Source of the DNA: Muribaculaceae bacterium
GTDB lineage: Bacteria; Bacillota; Clostridia; Lachnospirales; Lachnospiraceae
Length of the DNA: 44,581 nt
NCBI GenBank assembly: GCA_023666425.1
Contig: JAMPCA010000013.1
Coordinates: 1 to 44,581 of the forward strand
Direction of reading: 5' to 3'
In this document: positions 30,786 through 39,366 of the stretch, piece by piece
Layout of the letters: every line of letters starts with the position of its first letter
How positions within the stretch are numbered: the stretch's first letter is position 1
Notes under the pieces: generated by a model
Databases searched by the model: none
What the model was told of the DNA's origin: nothing
The model's input: the letters and a program-made list of their open reading frames with translations, nothing else
Position numbers and translations under genes: made by a program

Positions 30786-31451
30786 ATGAGAGAACAGCAG
30801 GGATATGAACTCAATAGAAGACAGAGAAGCTATCTGCCGGTAAAAAGGCTGCTGGATATTGGAATCTGTATTCCGGTATGCGTGATTCTGGCGCCGTTCA
30901 TGTTAGTGTGCGCCGTTGCAGTCAAGCTGGATACGCCGGGGCCGGTTCTTTTTAAACAGAAGCGGATAGGAAAGGACAGAACTTATTTTTATATATGGAA
31001 ATTTCGCACAATGCGGGTAGATGCACCAAAAAATGTTCCCACGCACTTATTAGCAAATCCGGAAACATACATAACCAGAACGGGGCGTTTCATGCGTCTG
31101 CATTCCATTGACGAGCTGCCGCAGATTTACCAGTGCCTGTTTACGGATTCCTTATCCCTCGTGGGTCCAAGACCCGCACTCTGGAATCAGGAGGATCTTG
31201 TGGAGGAGAGGGAAAAATATGGTGCAAACAGCGTAAAGCCGGGAATTACCGGCTGGGCGCAGATTAATGGCAGGGACGAGCTGGAAATTCCGGTTAAAGC
31301 AAGACTGGACGGAGAATACATCAGGCATTTTGGATTTGCCATGGACGTAAGATGCTTTTTCGGTACGTTTATACATATCCTTCGGAGTGATGGCGTGGTG
31401 GAAGGCGGCACGGGCGGGATAAAGAGAGAGGCAAGAGATACAAGGCAGTGA
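30786..31451 (+). CDS. priming sugar-phosphate transferase (bacterial sugar transferase family)
   Basis: A 221-aa membrane-bound phosphoglycosyltransferase that starts polysaccharide synthesis by placing a sugar-1-phosphate on undecaprenyl phosphate. KRLLDIGICIPVCVILAPFM is the N-terminal membrane helix. VKLDTPGPVLFKQKRIGKD, FYIWKFRTMRVDAPKN and RLHSIDELPQIYQCLFTDSL (Asp-Glu catalytic pair) with SLVGPRPAL are the family signatures. The length matches the short PglC-like form rather than the long WbaP form. It begins five bases after the helicase tail, with AGAGG nearby, so no separate promoter is visible. Its stop overlaps the epimerase start (GTGATG). Confidence 0.92.
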   Translation: MREQQGYELNRRQRSYLPVKRLLDIGICIPVCVILAPFMLVCAVAVKLDTPGPVLFKQKRIGKDRTYFYIWKFRTMRVDAPKNVPTHLLANPETYITRTGRFMRLHSIDELPQIYQCLFTDSLSLVGPRPALWNQEDLVEEREKYGANSVKPGITGWAQINGRDELEIPVKARLDGEYIRHFGFAMDVRCFFGTFIHILRSDGVVEGGTGGIKREARDTRQ

Positions 31452-32341
31452 TGAAAAGGATATTGATTACGGGAGCCAATTCCTATATTGGAATATCAGT
31501 AGAGAGTTGGCTAAAAGCAGAGAATATCAAGCAAGGTGAAGAATTTTATTTTGTCAATACTCTGGATATGTATGGAGAAAGCTGGAAACAATATGATTTC
31601 TCCGGTTATGATGTGGTGTTTCATGTGGCAGGACTTGCCCATGCAGATACGGGGCATGTAACAGAAGAGAAAAAAGAATTTTATTACAAGATTAACACAG
31701 ATCTGGTGGTAAAAACCGCAGAAAAGGCAAAAACAGAAGGTGTAAAACAGTTTATTTTTATGTCCTCGATGATTATTTATGGCGGTTGCAAAGCGCGTGT
31801 AATTACGCAGAAAACGAGTCCAAGACCTGCGAATTTTTACGGGGAGAGCAAATGGAAGGCAGATGTTCAGATTCAGGGACTTGCAGATAAAAATTTTAGG
31901 GTTGTGATTCTTCGTCCGCCTATGATTTACGGAAAAGGGAGCAAGGGCAATTATCCACGACTTGCGAAACTGGCAACGAAAACGCCCCTTTTTCCAAAAG
32001 TACACAACCAGCGTTCCATGCTGTATATAGATAATCTCTGCCAGTTTGTAAAGCTTGTGATTGATAATGAAGAATCCGGCGTATTTTTTCCTCAAAATGG
32101 CGAATATACCAATACCTCAGAGCTTGTGCGATTAATTGCGTTGGCAAGAGGACATAGGGTTTGGCTGTTGCCGGGGTTGGAGTGGCTGATTAAGATGCTG
32201 ATGTTGATACCGGGAAAATACGGAGCTATGGCGGGAAAGATTTTTGGAGATTCCATTTATGAGATGGAGATGAGCGAATATAAGCAGAATTATAGGGTGT
32301 GTGATTTCAAGTCTTCTATTAAAGCGACAGAAGAGATATGA
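31451..32341 (+). CDS. NAD-dependent epimerase/dehydratase (SDR family)
   Basis: A 296-aa extended short-chain dehydrogenase acting on a nucleotide sugar. ILITGANSYIGISVESWL is the Rossmann GxxGxxG-type nucleotide loop, SSMIIYGG the catalytic-serine strand, and YGESKWKAD holds the active-site YxxxK. RPPMIYGKGSKGNYPRL is typical of UDP-glucose 4-epimerase-like members. The ATG at 31451 overlaps the preceding stop; a GTG at 31448 is possible. Directly behind the priming transferase, it probably makes or modifies the first sugar (4-epimerase or 4-keto reductase); the exact reaction cannot be told. Confidence 0.85.
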   Translation: MKRILITGANSYIGISVESWLKAENIKQGEEFYFVNTLDMYGESWKQYDFSGYDVVFHVAGLAHADTGHVTEEKKEFYYKINTDLVVKTAEKAKTEGVKQFIFMSSMIIYGGCKARVITQKTSPRPANFYGESKWKADVQIQGLADKNFRVVILRPPMIYGKGSKGNYPRLAKLATKTPLFPKVHNQRSMLYIDNLCQFVKLVIDNEESGVFFPQNGEYTNTSELVRLIALARGHRVWLLPGLEWLIKMLMLIPGKYGAMAGKIFGDSIYEMEMSEYKQNYRVCDFKSSIKATEEI

Positions 32342-32409
32342 AAAATGGAAAATGAAGTTTCTGTTTCACAATTTTTTGTAGAAAAGTTTTTCAAAAGGAG
32401 AAGTGACCG

Positions 32410-33546
32410 GTGAAAAGGGCTTTGATGCACGCCTCTGTTGCATCCATGATCTATCAATTTAATATGGATAATATTGATTTGCTTCAATTGTTAGGCTATC
32501 AGGTAGATGTAGCTTGCAATTTTGGAAAGGCTAACCCGATTAGTGGAAAGCAGATAGAAGATTTCAGGGAAAAACTGTCAGACAAAAATGTGAACATCAT
32601 AGAAACAGAGTGCTTAAGAGATGTTTTTGCCGTTGGAAAAATGATTCGGGGATATCGCCAGTTAAAACGACTGTCCGGAAAGAGAAAATATAACCTGGTA
32701 CACACCCAGTCGCCCATAGGAGGCGCCGTCTGCCGACTGGCATTTCGGTCAGCCAGAAAGCGTGGGACAAAAGTGATTTACACAGCCCATGGCTTCCATT
32801 TCTATGAAGGCGCGCCGAAGAAGAACTGGCTTGTATATTATCCGGTGGAAAAATGGCTGTCCCGCTGGACGGATGTGCTGATTACAATCAATAAAGAAGA
32901 TTATGGAAGAGCAAAATCTAAGTTTCGTGCAAAGGAAACGGTATACATACCGGGGGTGGGGATTGATACAGAAAAATTTGCCGTACAGTCTCCTATAAAA
33001 AATGAAAAAAGGAAGGAGCTTGGAATTCCCAAAGATAAGGTTTGGCTTTTATCTGTGGGAGAACTGACGCAGAGAAAGAACCATGAAACATTGATACGGG
33101 CAGTAGCTGATATAGATAATATGTTCCTTACGATCGCAGGACAAGGGAAGCGGAGAGAGGATCTGGAAAACCTAATAGATAAACTGGAAATTAGAGATAA
33201 AGTTAGTCTTATCGGATTTCGTGCAGACATTCTGGAACTGTGTAAGGAAGCAGATATGTTTGTATTTCCTTCGTACCAGGAGGGACTTCCGGTCGCTCTT
33301 ATGGAGGCGATGGCAAGCGGTCTTCCCTGTGTGGTAAGCAGGATCCGGGGAAATATAGATTTAATTGACGAGGAAAAGGGGGGATACATGTTTGACCCTG
33401 CTAAAAAAGAAGAATTGAGAGCAGCACTGATAAATATGAGCAATGAAGACTGGAAGCTGTTCGGAGATTATAATAGGAAAAAAATAGAGCACTTTTCATT
33501 GTATACAGTAAAACAACAAATGAAGGAAATATACAAAGAAATGTAG
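32410..33546 (+). CDS. glycosyltransferase family 4
   Basis: A 378-aa GT-B fold enzyme. The N-terminal acceptor domain contains HTQSPIGGAVCRLAF and YTAHGFHFYEGAPKKN, as in EpsD/CapM-type transferases. The C-terminal donor domain has SVGELTQRKNHETLI and FVFPSYQEGLPVALMEAMAS (the E-x7-E type motif). It probably adds the second sugar to the lipid-linked primer. The start is a GTG at 32410 after AAAAGGAG. It is the last gene before the toxin-antitoxin pair, with a 140-base gap in between. Confidence 0.9.
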   Translation: MKRALMHASVASMIYQFNMDNIDLLQLLGYQVDVACNFGKANPISGKQIEDFREKLSDKNVNIIETECLRDVFAVGKMIRGYRQLKRLSGKRKYNLVHTQSPIGGAVCRLAFRSARKRGTKVIYTAHGFHFYEGAPKKNWLVYYPVEKWLSRWTDVLITINKEDYGRAKSKFRAKETVYIPGVGIDTEKFAVQSPIKNEKRKELGIPKDKVWLLSVGELTQRKNHETLIRAVADIDNMFLTIAGQGKRREDLENLIDKLEIRDKVSLIGFRADILELCKEADMFVFPSYQEGLPVALMEAMASGLPCVVSRIRGNIDLIDEEKGGYMFDPAKKEELRAALINMSNEDWKLFGDYNRKKIEHFSLYTVKQQMKEIYKEM

Positions 33547-33627
33547 GTAAGCATTTAAGATTATTCAGAATACACGCTGTTGTAGATAAATAAGAACCTT
33601 GACAATTACATATCTTATATTGAGAGC

Positions 33628-33656
33628 TTGAATTTTGCCATTGCGCATGTTATGAT
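33628..33656 (+). promoter_or_regulatory. promoter of the toxin-antitoxin pair
   Basis: TTGAAT (33628-33633), a 17-base spacer and TATGAT (33651-33656), ending 30 bases before the antitoxin ATG. Confidence 0.6.
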
Positions 33657-33686
33657 GATTTAAATTAAGACGAAGGGTAGCGCGGT

Positions 33687-34172
33687 ATGGAAAAAATTGT
33701 TGATGTTGCACAGTATATTTATACGGAGTATAAAAGAATTACGGGTGAAATCATTGATGAGATGAAGCTGCATAAGCTCCTATACTTTGCCCAGAGAGAG
33801 GCACTTGCTATTATGAATGTGCCTTTGTTTGAGGAAGAATTCGAGGGCTGGAAATATGGCCCTGTCTGCAAAGAACTTCGCGGGTCGATTACTGTAGATG
33901 GTATACTTGATTCCTCTGGAAATATTTCGGAAGAGAGCAAGTATATTGTGAACAATGTTATTCAGCAGTACGGCTCTTTGGCTTCGTGGAAGCTGAGTGA
34001 ATTGTCCCACAAAGAGATTTCATGGAGAAATGCAAGGATTGGTCTGGAAAGCGAGGAAATTGGCAGGACAAAGCTTAAGCTGGAAGATATCCGTGAAGAT
34101 GCAAAGAAAATACGCCCGTATGATTATATTTGGGACATGTATTACGATGAGTTTGAAGATGCAGAGGTATAG
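33687..34172 (+). CDS. Panacea-domain (DUF4065/SocA-like) antitoxin
   Basis: A 161-aa protein with the Panacea (DUF4065, SocA-like) fold, an antitoxin domain known to pair with many unrelated toxins. Diagnostic segments are DEMKLHKLLYFAQREALAI, LFEEEFEGWKYGPVCKEL and YGSLASWKLSELSHKE. The ATG at 33687 follows GAAGGGTAGCG (GAAGGG-type site). The stop is two bases before the PemK-like toxin gene, so antitoxin is made first. Its own promoter (33628-33656) and a strong terminator after the toxin (34582-34627) make the pair a compact unit inside the polysaccharide locus. Confidence 0.85.
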   Translation: MEKIVDVAQYIYTEYKRITGEIIDEMKLHKLLYFAQREALAIMNVPLFEEEFEGWKYGPVCKELRGSITVDGILDSSGNISEESKYIVNNVIQQYGSLASWKLSELSHKEISWRNARIGLESEEIGRTKLKLEDIREDAKKIRPYDYIWDMYYDEFEDAEV

Positions 34173-34174
34173 GT

Positions 34175-34546
34175 ATGATTGGAAAAATATACTCATCCGT
34201 CGTTCCTTACTACAATCGAGACAAAAATGTTAATGCGTTTAAGAAAAGGCCAGTATTGATAATCGCCGGACCCAGAAATAATGATTATACGGTATTACCT
34301 ATATCAACTGTAAGCATTCGAGCCAACCTCGATGCAGAGTATGATATAGAGATTGAACCGGAAAAGTATCCAGAGCTTGGTTTAAAGAAGATCTGTTATG
34401 TGCGCGTACATAAGCAAACAACGGTTCACCAGGCTTCTCTCACCACTGTGATTGGGGACATGAAAAAGGATTATGGGGAATTGTATTTACGGATTCTTAG
34501 GAAGCTTGAAGAATATAATAAGCGAATCATAGACGAAGCGTTATAA
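34175..34546 (+). CDS. PemK/MazF-like toxin
   Basis: A 123-aa protein of the PemK/MazF type, expected to be an mRNA-cleaving endoribonuclease. The beta-barrel core is visible: IYSSVVPYYNRDKNVNAFKK, RPVLIIAGPRNNDYTVLPIS and YVRVHKQTTVHQASLTTVIG. The Arg in KKRPVLII and the Ser/Thr in LPISTVS lie where MazF active-site residues are expected. The length fits (MazF about 110). It starts two bases after the Panacea antitoxin. MazF partnered with Panacea rather than MazE is a known but uncommon combination. Confidence 0.8.
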   Translation: MIGKIYSSVVPYYNRDKNVNAFKKRPVLIIAGPRNNDYTVLPISTVSIRANLDAEYDIEIEPEKYPELGLKKICYVRVHKQTTVHQASLTTVIGDMKKDYGELYLRILRKLEEYNKRIIDEAL

Positions 34547-34581
34547 CTGTTAAAAATTGAATTGAAGTTTTTATGTAAATG

Positions 34582-34627
34582 AACTCTCAGTATAAGATAT
34601 GTAATTGTCTTATACTGGGAGTTTTTT
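34582..34627 (+). terminator. rho-independent terminator/leader hairpin abutting the loaP start codon
   Basis: A 16-bp stem (34582-34597 with 34608-34623, one G-T pair) and a ten-base loop are followed by TTTTTT (34622-34627). The ATG of the NusG-like gene is the next codon (34628). The only ribosome-site-like sequence before that ATG, GGGAG (34618-34621 region), is inside the 3' arm of the stem. The hairpin can thus end the toxin-antitoxin transcript and also hide the loaP ribosome site. Confidence 0.85.
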
Positions 34628-35326
34628 ATGGGAGAAACAGTAAGTGAAAAGAGTATTGATGCACTGGGACGGCATAGGTATTGTGTCCTGCACATACGGG
34701 ACGCAGACCAGGACAAATTGAAGGATATCATCGAAAAGCACATCCCGTCGGGGCGTGGCGGGGCATTCATCCCCCGGATGGAACTATATAGACGCGGGGA
34801 AAAGACGGTAAAAGAGGTGCCAATGTTCCCGGGGTATGTGTTCATCCATACGGATCTGGACATGAAAGAGATCCATGGGATGCTGACAAGTTGCCGCACA
34901 GAGCTGAATGCAGCGTTCCGGGAGCTGGCATTGAAAGAGTGGCAGATGGCCGACCCGGATTTTCTGTATAAAGAAGGCGGAGAATTATGCAGTCTTTCAG
35001 ATCTGGACGATGAGGAGACAGAATTTCTGGATCTGCTCTGGCAGGGGGGCGGGTTGCTCGCGATGTCCTGCGGGTATGAGGAAAACAAGCATTACCATGT
35101 GGTGGAAGGGCCGCTGAAGGCGTATGAGGATAAGATATGGAAGGTGGACAAACATAACAGAAAGGCATTTTTGAGGTTTGAGATCAACGGGAGGCAGGCG
35201 AGGGCGGGATTTGAATGCAGACCCAGGGCGCACTGGTACCCGGAGGAAGATACAAAGATCGCTACATTATCAGATGGGACAGAGGTGGATTTAGAGGAAT
35301 TGAAAAAGAAAGTAATGGCAATATGA
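34628..35326 (+). CDS. loaP: LoaP-like NusG-family antiterminator
   Basis: A 232-aa specialised NusG paralog. The N-terminal NGN domain is RYCVLHIRDADQDKLKDIIE with FIPRMELYRRGEKTVKEVPM and FPGYVFIHTDLDM. A linker follows, then a KOW-type C-terminal domain (VVEGPLKAYEDKIWKVDKHN, RKAFLRFEINGRQARAGFE). In Firmicutes such LoaP proteins bind RNA leaders and let polymerase pass terminators in long biosynthetic operons. Here it stands in the middle of a polysaccharide locus, upstream of the Wzy-like and further glycosyltransferase genes. The start directly follows a terminator hairpin; no alternative start is convincing. No separate promoter is apparent, so expression probably needs readthrough from upstream. 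Confidence 0.88.
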   Translation: MGETVSEKSIDALGRHRYCVLHIRDADQDKLKDIIEKHIPSGRGGAFIPRMELYRRGEKTVKEVPMFPGYVFIHTDLDMKEIHGMLTSCRTELNAAFRELALKEWQMADPDFLYKEGGELCSLSDLDDEETEFLDLLWQGGGLLAMSCGYEENKHYHVVEGPLKAYEDKIWKVDKHNRKAFLRFEINGRQARAGFECRPRAHWYPEEDTKIATLSDGTEVDLEELKKKVMAI

Positions 35327-35392
35327 GGATGGAGGCAGTGTCGGTCTGAGTCGCTCTGCCAACCGGAATCGGATCATAGAGGAAAGGAAGCT

Positions 35393-35421
35393 CCCGGGGC
35401 ATGAGGAATCATGGCTGCGGG
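35393..35421 (+). other. candidate RNA hairpin in the loaP-downstream leader
   Basis: The 280-base stretch between loaP and the Wzy-like gene holds no credible gene, only short broken frames. CCCG (35393-35396) and CGGG (35418-35421) enclose CATGA (35400-35404) and TCATG (35409-35413), which can fold into an interrupted hairpin with a GGAA loop. LoaP proteins act on RNA hairpins in operon leaders, so this is a candidate target; the fold is weak evidence. Confidence 0.3.
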
Positions 35422-35608
35422 AATGGCGAAGCACGCCCTGAAATACATGGTTTGGTGTGCAGGATCAGATCTTTCTTAAAATGGTTGGAGAGAACGACAT
35501 TAGAAGGATGATTTATGACGGACAATTATGGACTGAGTGAAAAACAGAAAAATGTGCCTACTGGTGAAAAGAGAGGCTATGGAAGTAAAAGCTGTGGGAA
35601 GTAAATAC

Positions 35609-36892
35609 ATGGGAAAGAATACAAGGGTTTTCTGGGGAGTTTACTTGTGTCTGCTCTGCCTGGGGGGAATTCTGTTCACCCATATGGGAACAACAGATGC
35701 AGTGCCGGACCTGGTATCAGCATTTATCGTGGCAGTGGGAACGATGGCTGCATTTACATGGATCCTAAAGAACGAACCAGATGGAGCGGCGGCCGCTGTT
35801 ATGCTTTTGGGCTATGCTGTACGGCTGGCATACCGTTATGGAGCAGATTCCGGAAAATTCACGCTGGCATTTACATCGGCGCCAAGCGACGCAGTCCACT
35901 TTTGGACAGCATCCTCCAACCTATACTGGGGGATTCCCGATGAAATTATCCTCACAAAGTATCCGTATCTATTGAGATGGTTTTATGAAATGTTTGGAAA
36001 CAACCGTTTCGCGGCGGAATATGTGAATATATTATGCTGGGTGTTAGGCACAGTCATTTTACTCAGGCTGGGCAGGCGCGCAGGATTGTCAGGATCCAAA
36101 AAATATATTTTGTATGGGATATGGGTCATCCTGCCAAGTAGCATCCTGATCGGCACGGATCTGCTGAGGGAGAACATAATGCTCTTTTTTGACATGTGGT
36201 CATTTTACATATTCCTCGGATGGATGAAAAGCGGCAGAAAAAGCCAACTGGCAGGGGCATTCCTGCTTGTAGCACCGGCAGCGTATCTGCATACCGCGTC
36301 CATCGTATTATGGGCGGTCTATGTCGCAATTGCGGCATTTTGGAATGTTAAAAGTCAAAAGTACAGATTTCAGTGGAAGACGATCCAGCTGATCTTTGCA
36401 GGGGTGCTGGGTGGATGGCTTATTCTGTTTTCCCCGCTGAGAAGTGTCTTTGGAGATTACCTGGGGGATCTGTCTTTATATGGCATCACGCATAGAGCAT
36501 ATGAGGTGGGCGGATCCGATTATTTGCAGTGGATGGACTGTCAGAACTTGCTGCAGTTCGTGCCGTACACGCTTTTGCGGATGGCCTGGTTCCTATTCTC
36601 CCCGGTGCCGTTCGAGGCAAGGGGAGCTGTTGACATTTTGTCATTTGCCACAGACGGTCTGCCGGTATTCTGCCTGCTGGCATATATGGTGTATCAACTG
36701 AGAGACAAGGATAAAAGGGGAAGTATTTGTGCCGCGCTTGTATGTGTTCTGGCGTTTTCCGGGATATTTGCGTGGGGAGTGCGGAATGCAGGGACGGCGA
36801 TCCGGCACAGGATGCTTGTGTGGGGGATACTCATAATGGGGAGCTGCATAGCGTTAGGAAAGCCAGAGACAATAGGCAAAAGACAGAATTGA
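35609..36892 (+). CDS. multi-pass membrane protein, probable polysaccharide polymerase (Wzy-like)
   Basis: A 427-aa integral membrane protein with about nine to ten hydrophobic helices (WGVYLCLLCLGGILF, YVNILCWVLGTVILL, YILYGIWVILPSSILIG, GAFLLVAPAAYLHTASIVLW, LIFAGVLGGWLILF and others). A polar loop (FTSAPSDAVHFWTASSNLYW) and conserved-looking LRENIMLFF and HTAS resemble Wzy/EpsG-type polymerases, but sequence alone does not separate these from lipid-linked sugar transferases. No other polymerase is present in the part of the locus seen. The frame is open from a GTG at 35537; the ATG at 35609 follows GGGAAG and begins just before the first helix. Confidence 0.6.
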   Translation: MGKNTRVFWGVYLCLLCLGGILFTHMGTTDAVPDLVSAFIVAVGTMAAFTWILKNEPDGAAAAVMLLGYAVRLAYRYGADSGKFTLAFTSAPSDAVHFWTASSNLYWGIPDEIILTKYPYLLRWFYEMFGNNRFAAEYVNILCWVLGTVILLRLGRRAGLSGSKKYILYGIWVILPSSILIGTDLLRENIMLFFDMWSFYIFLGWMKSGRKSQLAGAFLLVAPAAYLHTASIVLWAVYVAIAAFWNVKSQKYRFQWKTIQLIFAGVLGGWLILFSPLRSVFGDYLGDLSLYGITHRAYEVGGSDYLQWMDCQNLLQFVPYTLLRMAWFLFSPVPFEARGAVDILSFATDGLPVFCLLAYMVYQLRDKDKRGSICAALVCVLAFSGIFAWGVRNAGTAIRHRMLVWGILIMGSCIALGKPETIGKRQN

Positions 36893-36996
36893 ATAGGCAA
36901 ATGCATTATCTAAAGAAATAATGTGCATGAGTTGCATGCTGGGACATGATGAGGACAATCTTAAGGGTATTGTTATTCGATTGAAAGGCTGTTTTT

Positions 36997-38130
36997 ATGA
37001 AAAAAATTGTTATGGTACGTTCCAATGGGATTGATCCAGACAGCAGGGTAGAGAAGGAGGCTAATTCTTTGGTCAAAGCTGGATACGAAGTTAGTGTGCT
37101 TGCATGGGATAGAACTCGAAATTATAAGATAAAAATAGATAACAAAAAGCTTGCAGATTCATGTGTAAAGAGGATCAGCTTCGGTTCTAAAGCTGGATTT
37201 GGAGCTGGTTATAAAAGTCTTGGTGCGTACCTTATTTTTCAGTTTAGAATGAATGGATGGTTAATAAAAAATAGAAAACAGTATGATTATGTACACTTAT
37301 GCGACTTAGATACTGCCATTATTAGTTCTTATGTATGTAAAATATTAAAAAAAGAATTTGTTTTTGATATATTTGACTATTTGAGCACGGATGCCGAATC
37401 AGTTTTTGAAAAATTGCTAGAGTTTTTTGAAAACCATTCCATAAATATGGCTGATGCGGTTATAATTTGTACGGAAAAAAGGAAACAGCAAATAAGAAAA
37501 GCTTCGCCCCAAAAACTTGCTGTCATCCATAATTCACCAGATTATATAACATTAGAACCAAAGAGGAATCAACATGACAGTAAAATAAGAATTGTATATG
37601 TAGGAATACTTCAACCATATCGTTTCATAGAGGAATTGCTTCAAATAGTGGCAAGAAATAATGACATGGAGCTACATATTGGAGGCTTTGGGATTTTAGA
37701 AGATATGATTAAAGGCATGTCCATGAAGCACGACAATATTTTGTATTATGGGAAACTTGATTATAAAGACACACTTAATTTAGAAAATAAATGTGATATT
37801 ATTACAGCTTTATATGATCCGGCGATAGGAAACCACAAATATGCTGCTCCCAATAAATTTTATGAAGCCTTAATGTTAGGTAAACCGCTGATTATGATAA
37901 AGGGCAGTGGCATGTCAGAAATTGTTGCGGCAAACGATATAGGCGTTGTTGTTGAACCGAATGAGGTATCTATAGAAAATGGATTGAAGGAATTGATAAG
38001 TGCAAGGGGTAAGTGGAAAAAAATAGCCTTGACAGAAAAGAAACTATATGCTGCCAAGTATTCATGGGAAATCATGGAAAAAAGATTATTAGGCTTGTAT
38101 AAGGAATTAGAAAACAAAGAATATGATTAA
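36997..38130 (+). CDS. glycosyltransferase family 4
   Basis: A 377-aa GT-B glycosyltransferase. The N-terminus (VRSNGIDPDSRVEKEANSLV, KAGYEVSVLAWDR) and VHLCDLDTAIISSYVCKI form the acceptor domain. IRIVYVGILQPYRFIEELLQ and NKFYEALMLGKPLIMIKGSG, followed by VAANDIGVVVEP, form the donor domain. The coding DNA is clearly more AT-rich than the genes before 36.9 kb. It starts about 100 bases after the Wzy-like gene; the ATG at 36997 follows AAAGG. Its end overlaps the next glycosyltransferase by eight bases. Donor and acceptor are unknown. Confidence 0.85.
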   Translation: MKKIVMVRSNGIDPDSRVEKEANSLVKAGYEVSVLAWDRTRNYKIKIDNKKLADSCVKRISFGSKAGFGAGYKSLGAYLIFQFRMNGWLIKNRKQYDYVHLCDLDTAIISSYVCKILKKEFVFDIFDYLSTDAESVFEKLLEFFENHSINMADAVIICTEKRKQQIRKASPQKLAVIHNSPDYITLEPKRNQHDSKIRIVYVGILQPYRFIEELLQIVARNNDMELHIGGFGILEDMIKGMSMKHDNILYYGKLDYKDTLNLENKCDIITALYDPAIGNHKYAAPNKFYEALMLGKPLIMIKGSGMSEIVAANDIGVVVEPNEVSIENGLKELISARGKWKKIALTEKKLYAAKYSWEIMEKRLLGLYKELENKEYD

Positions 38131-39301
38131 ATTGATTTTTGTAATGCCATCATTGAGGATTGGAGGGATAGAACAGTCGCTCATAAATTTATTGAATAGG
38201 ATGGACTTAAATAAATATAGCGTGGCATTGAAATTGTTTCATTGTAATACTGAATATAGTAAGCAGTTGGATGACAGAATTGAATTGATAGATAGTTCTT
38301 TTTTATTGGACATTTTGTCTATGACGCTAAGTGAGGCAAAAAGGGAAAACAAAATAAAATATTTGCTGAGGGGCATGCTTTCTTTATTGTGCATGATATT
38401 TGGCTCAAATTTTGTTTATTCAATTGCATTTTTATTTGAAAAGAAAACGAAATTTTATGATGTTGCAATTTCTTATTCGAATAATATTACCACTAGGGGA
38501 ACATATTTTGGAGCGAATAAATATGTAATAAAAAAATGCGTTTCCAAAAAGAAAATAACCTGGCTGCATGTGGATTATGAAGCACAAGATATGAATTGTA
38601 AGATAAATAATAATGAATATAAAAAATTTGATCATGTAGTTGCCGTTTCAAAGGCAGGAAAAAGTGCTTTTTTAAAATATGTTCCGGGATGCAGAAATAA
38701 AACATCTGTCATTTATAATATCATAAGCAACGGGGTAGAATCGGGTGCCTGCTTTACGGATGAAAGGCTTCATTGGGGAGGACGGAACATAATAACGGTT
38801 GGGAGGATAGATTCGAATAAAAACCAGCTGATGGCTGTTAAAGTGGCAGCAATACTAAAAAAAGGAAAGGTCTCTTTTAAATGGTGGCTAGTTGGTGATG
38901 GACAAATGCGTGAAGAAGTGGAGGAGGCCATAAAAATGAATGGCCTGATTGATGATGTGATAATTACTGGTTATATTCCGCTCATACAGAATTCTTTAGA
39001 TAAATTTGATATTTTTGTGTCTACATCAAAATCTGAAAGTTATTGCATGGCAATAGCGGAAGCACTGAATGCAGGTATTCCTACAGTAGCCTTATGGTAT
39101 CCCGAATTGGATGAAATGGTACTAGATGGTAAGAACGGTTATGTTGCCAAAGATGAAAAAGGGATGAGCGATATTATTAAACAGTTAATAATGGATGAGA
39201 ACTTTTATGAAGCAGCCAAAAAAAGGACAAAGTGTATTGTCAGCAATGAAAGTATTATAAAGGAGTTCGACGATTTGATTCGTGATTGTGTTAATTATTA
39301 G
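38123..39301 (+). CDS. glycosyltransferase family 4
   Basis: A 392-aa GT-B glycosyltransferase. MPSLRIGGIEQSLINLLNRM is the Gly-rich acceptor-domain loop. NIITVGRIDSNKNQLMAVKV starts the donor domain, and FVSTSKSESYCMAIAEALNA is the E-x7-E type donor motif. The middle contains WLHVDYEAQDMNCKINNNEY as in capsule GalNAc/Gal transferases. It overlaps the preceding glycosyltransferase by eight bases, so the two are coupled. AT-rich like its neighbours. Confidence 0.85.
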   Translation: MIKLIFVMPSLRIGGIEQSLINLLNRMDLNKYSVALKLFHCNTEYSKQLDDRIELIDSSFLLDILSMTLSEAKRENKIKYLLRGMLSLLCMIFGSNFVYSIAFLFEKKTKFYDVAISYSNNITTRGTYFGANKYVIKKCVSKKKITWLHVDYEAQDMNCKINNNEYKKFDHVVAVSKAGKSAFLKYVPGCRNKTSVIYNIISNGVESGACFTDERLHWGGRNIITVGRIDSNKNQLMAVKVAAILKKGKVSFKWWLVGDGQMREEVEEAIKMNGLIDDVIITGYIPLIQNSLDKFDIFVSTSKSESYCMAIAEALNAGIPTVALWYPELDEMVLDGKNGYVAKDEKGMSDIIKQLIMDENFYEAAKKRTKCIVSNESIIKEFDDLIRDCVNY

Positions 39302-39366
39302 ATTTTGAAGCGAATATAAATTATTTTGTAGTCCAATATTTTGCCATACGAGGAAGGAAAAGAAGT

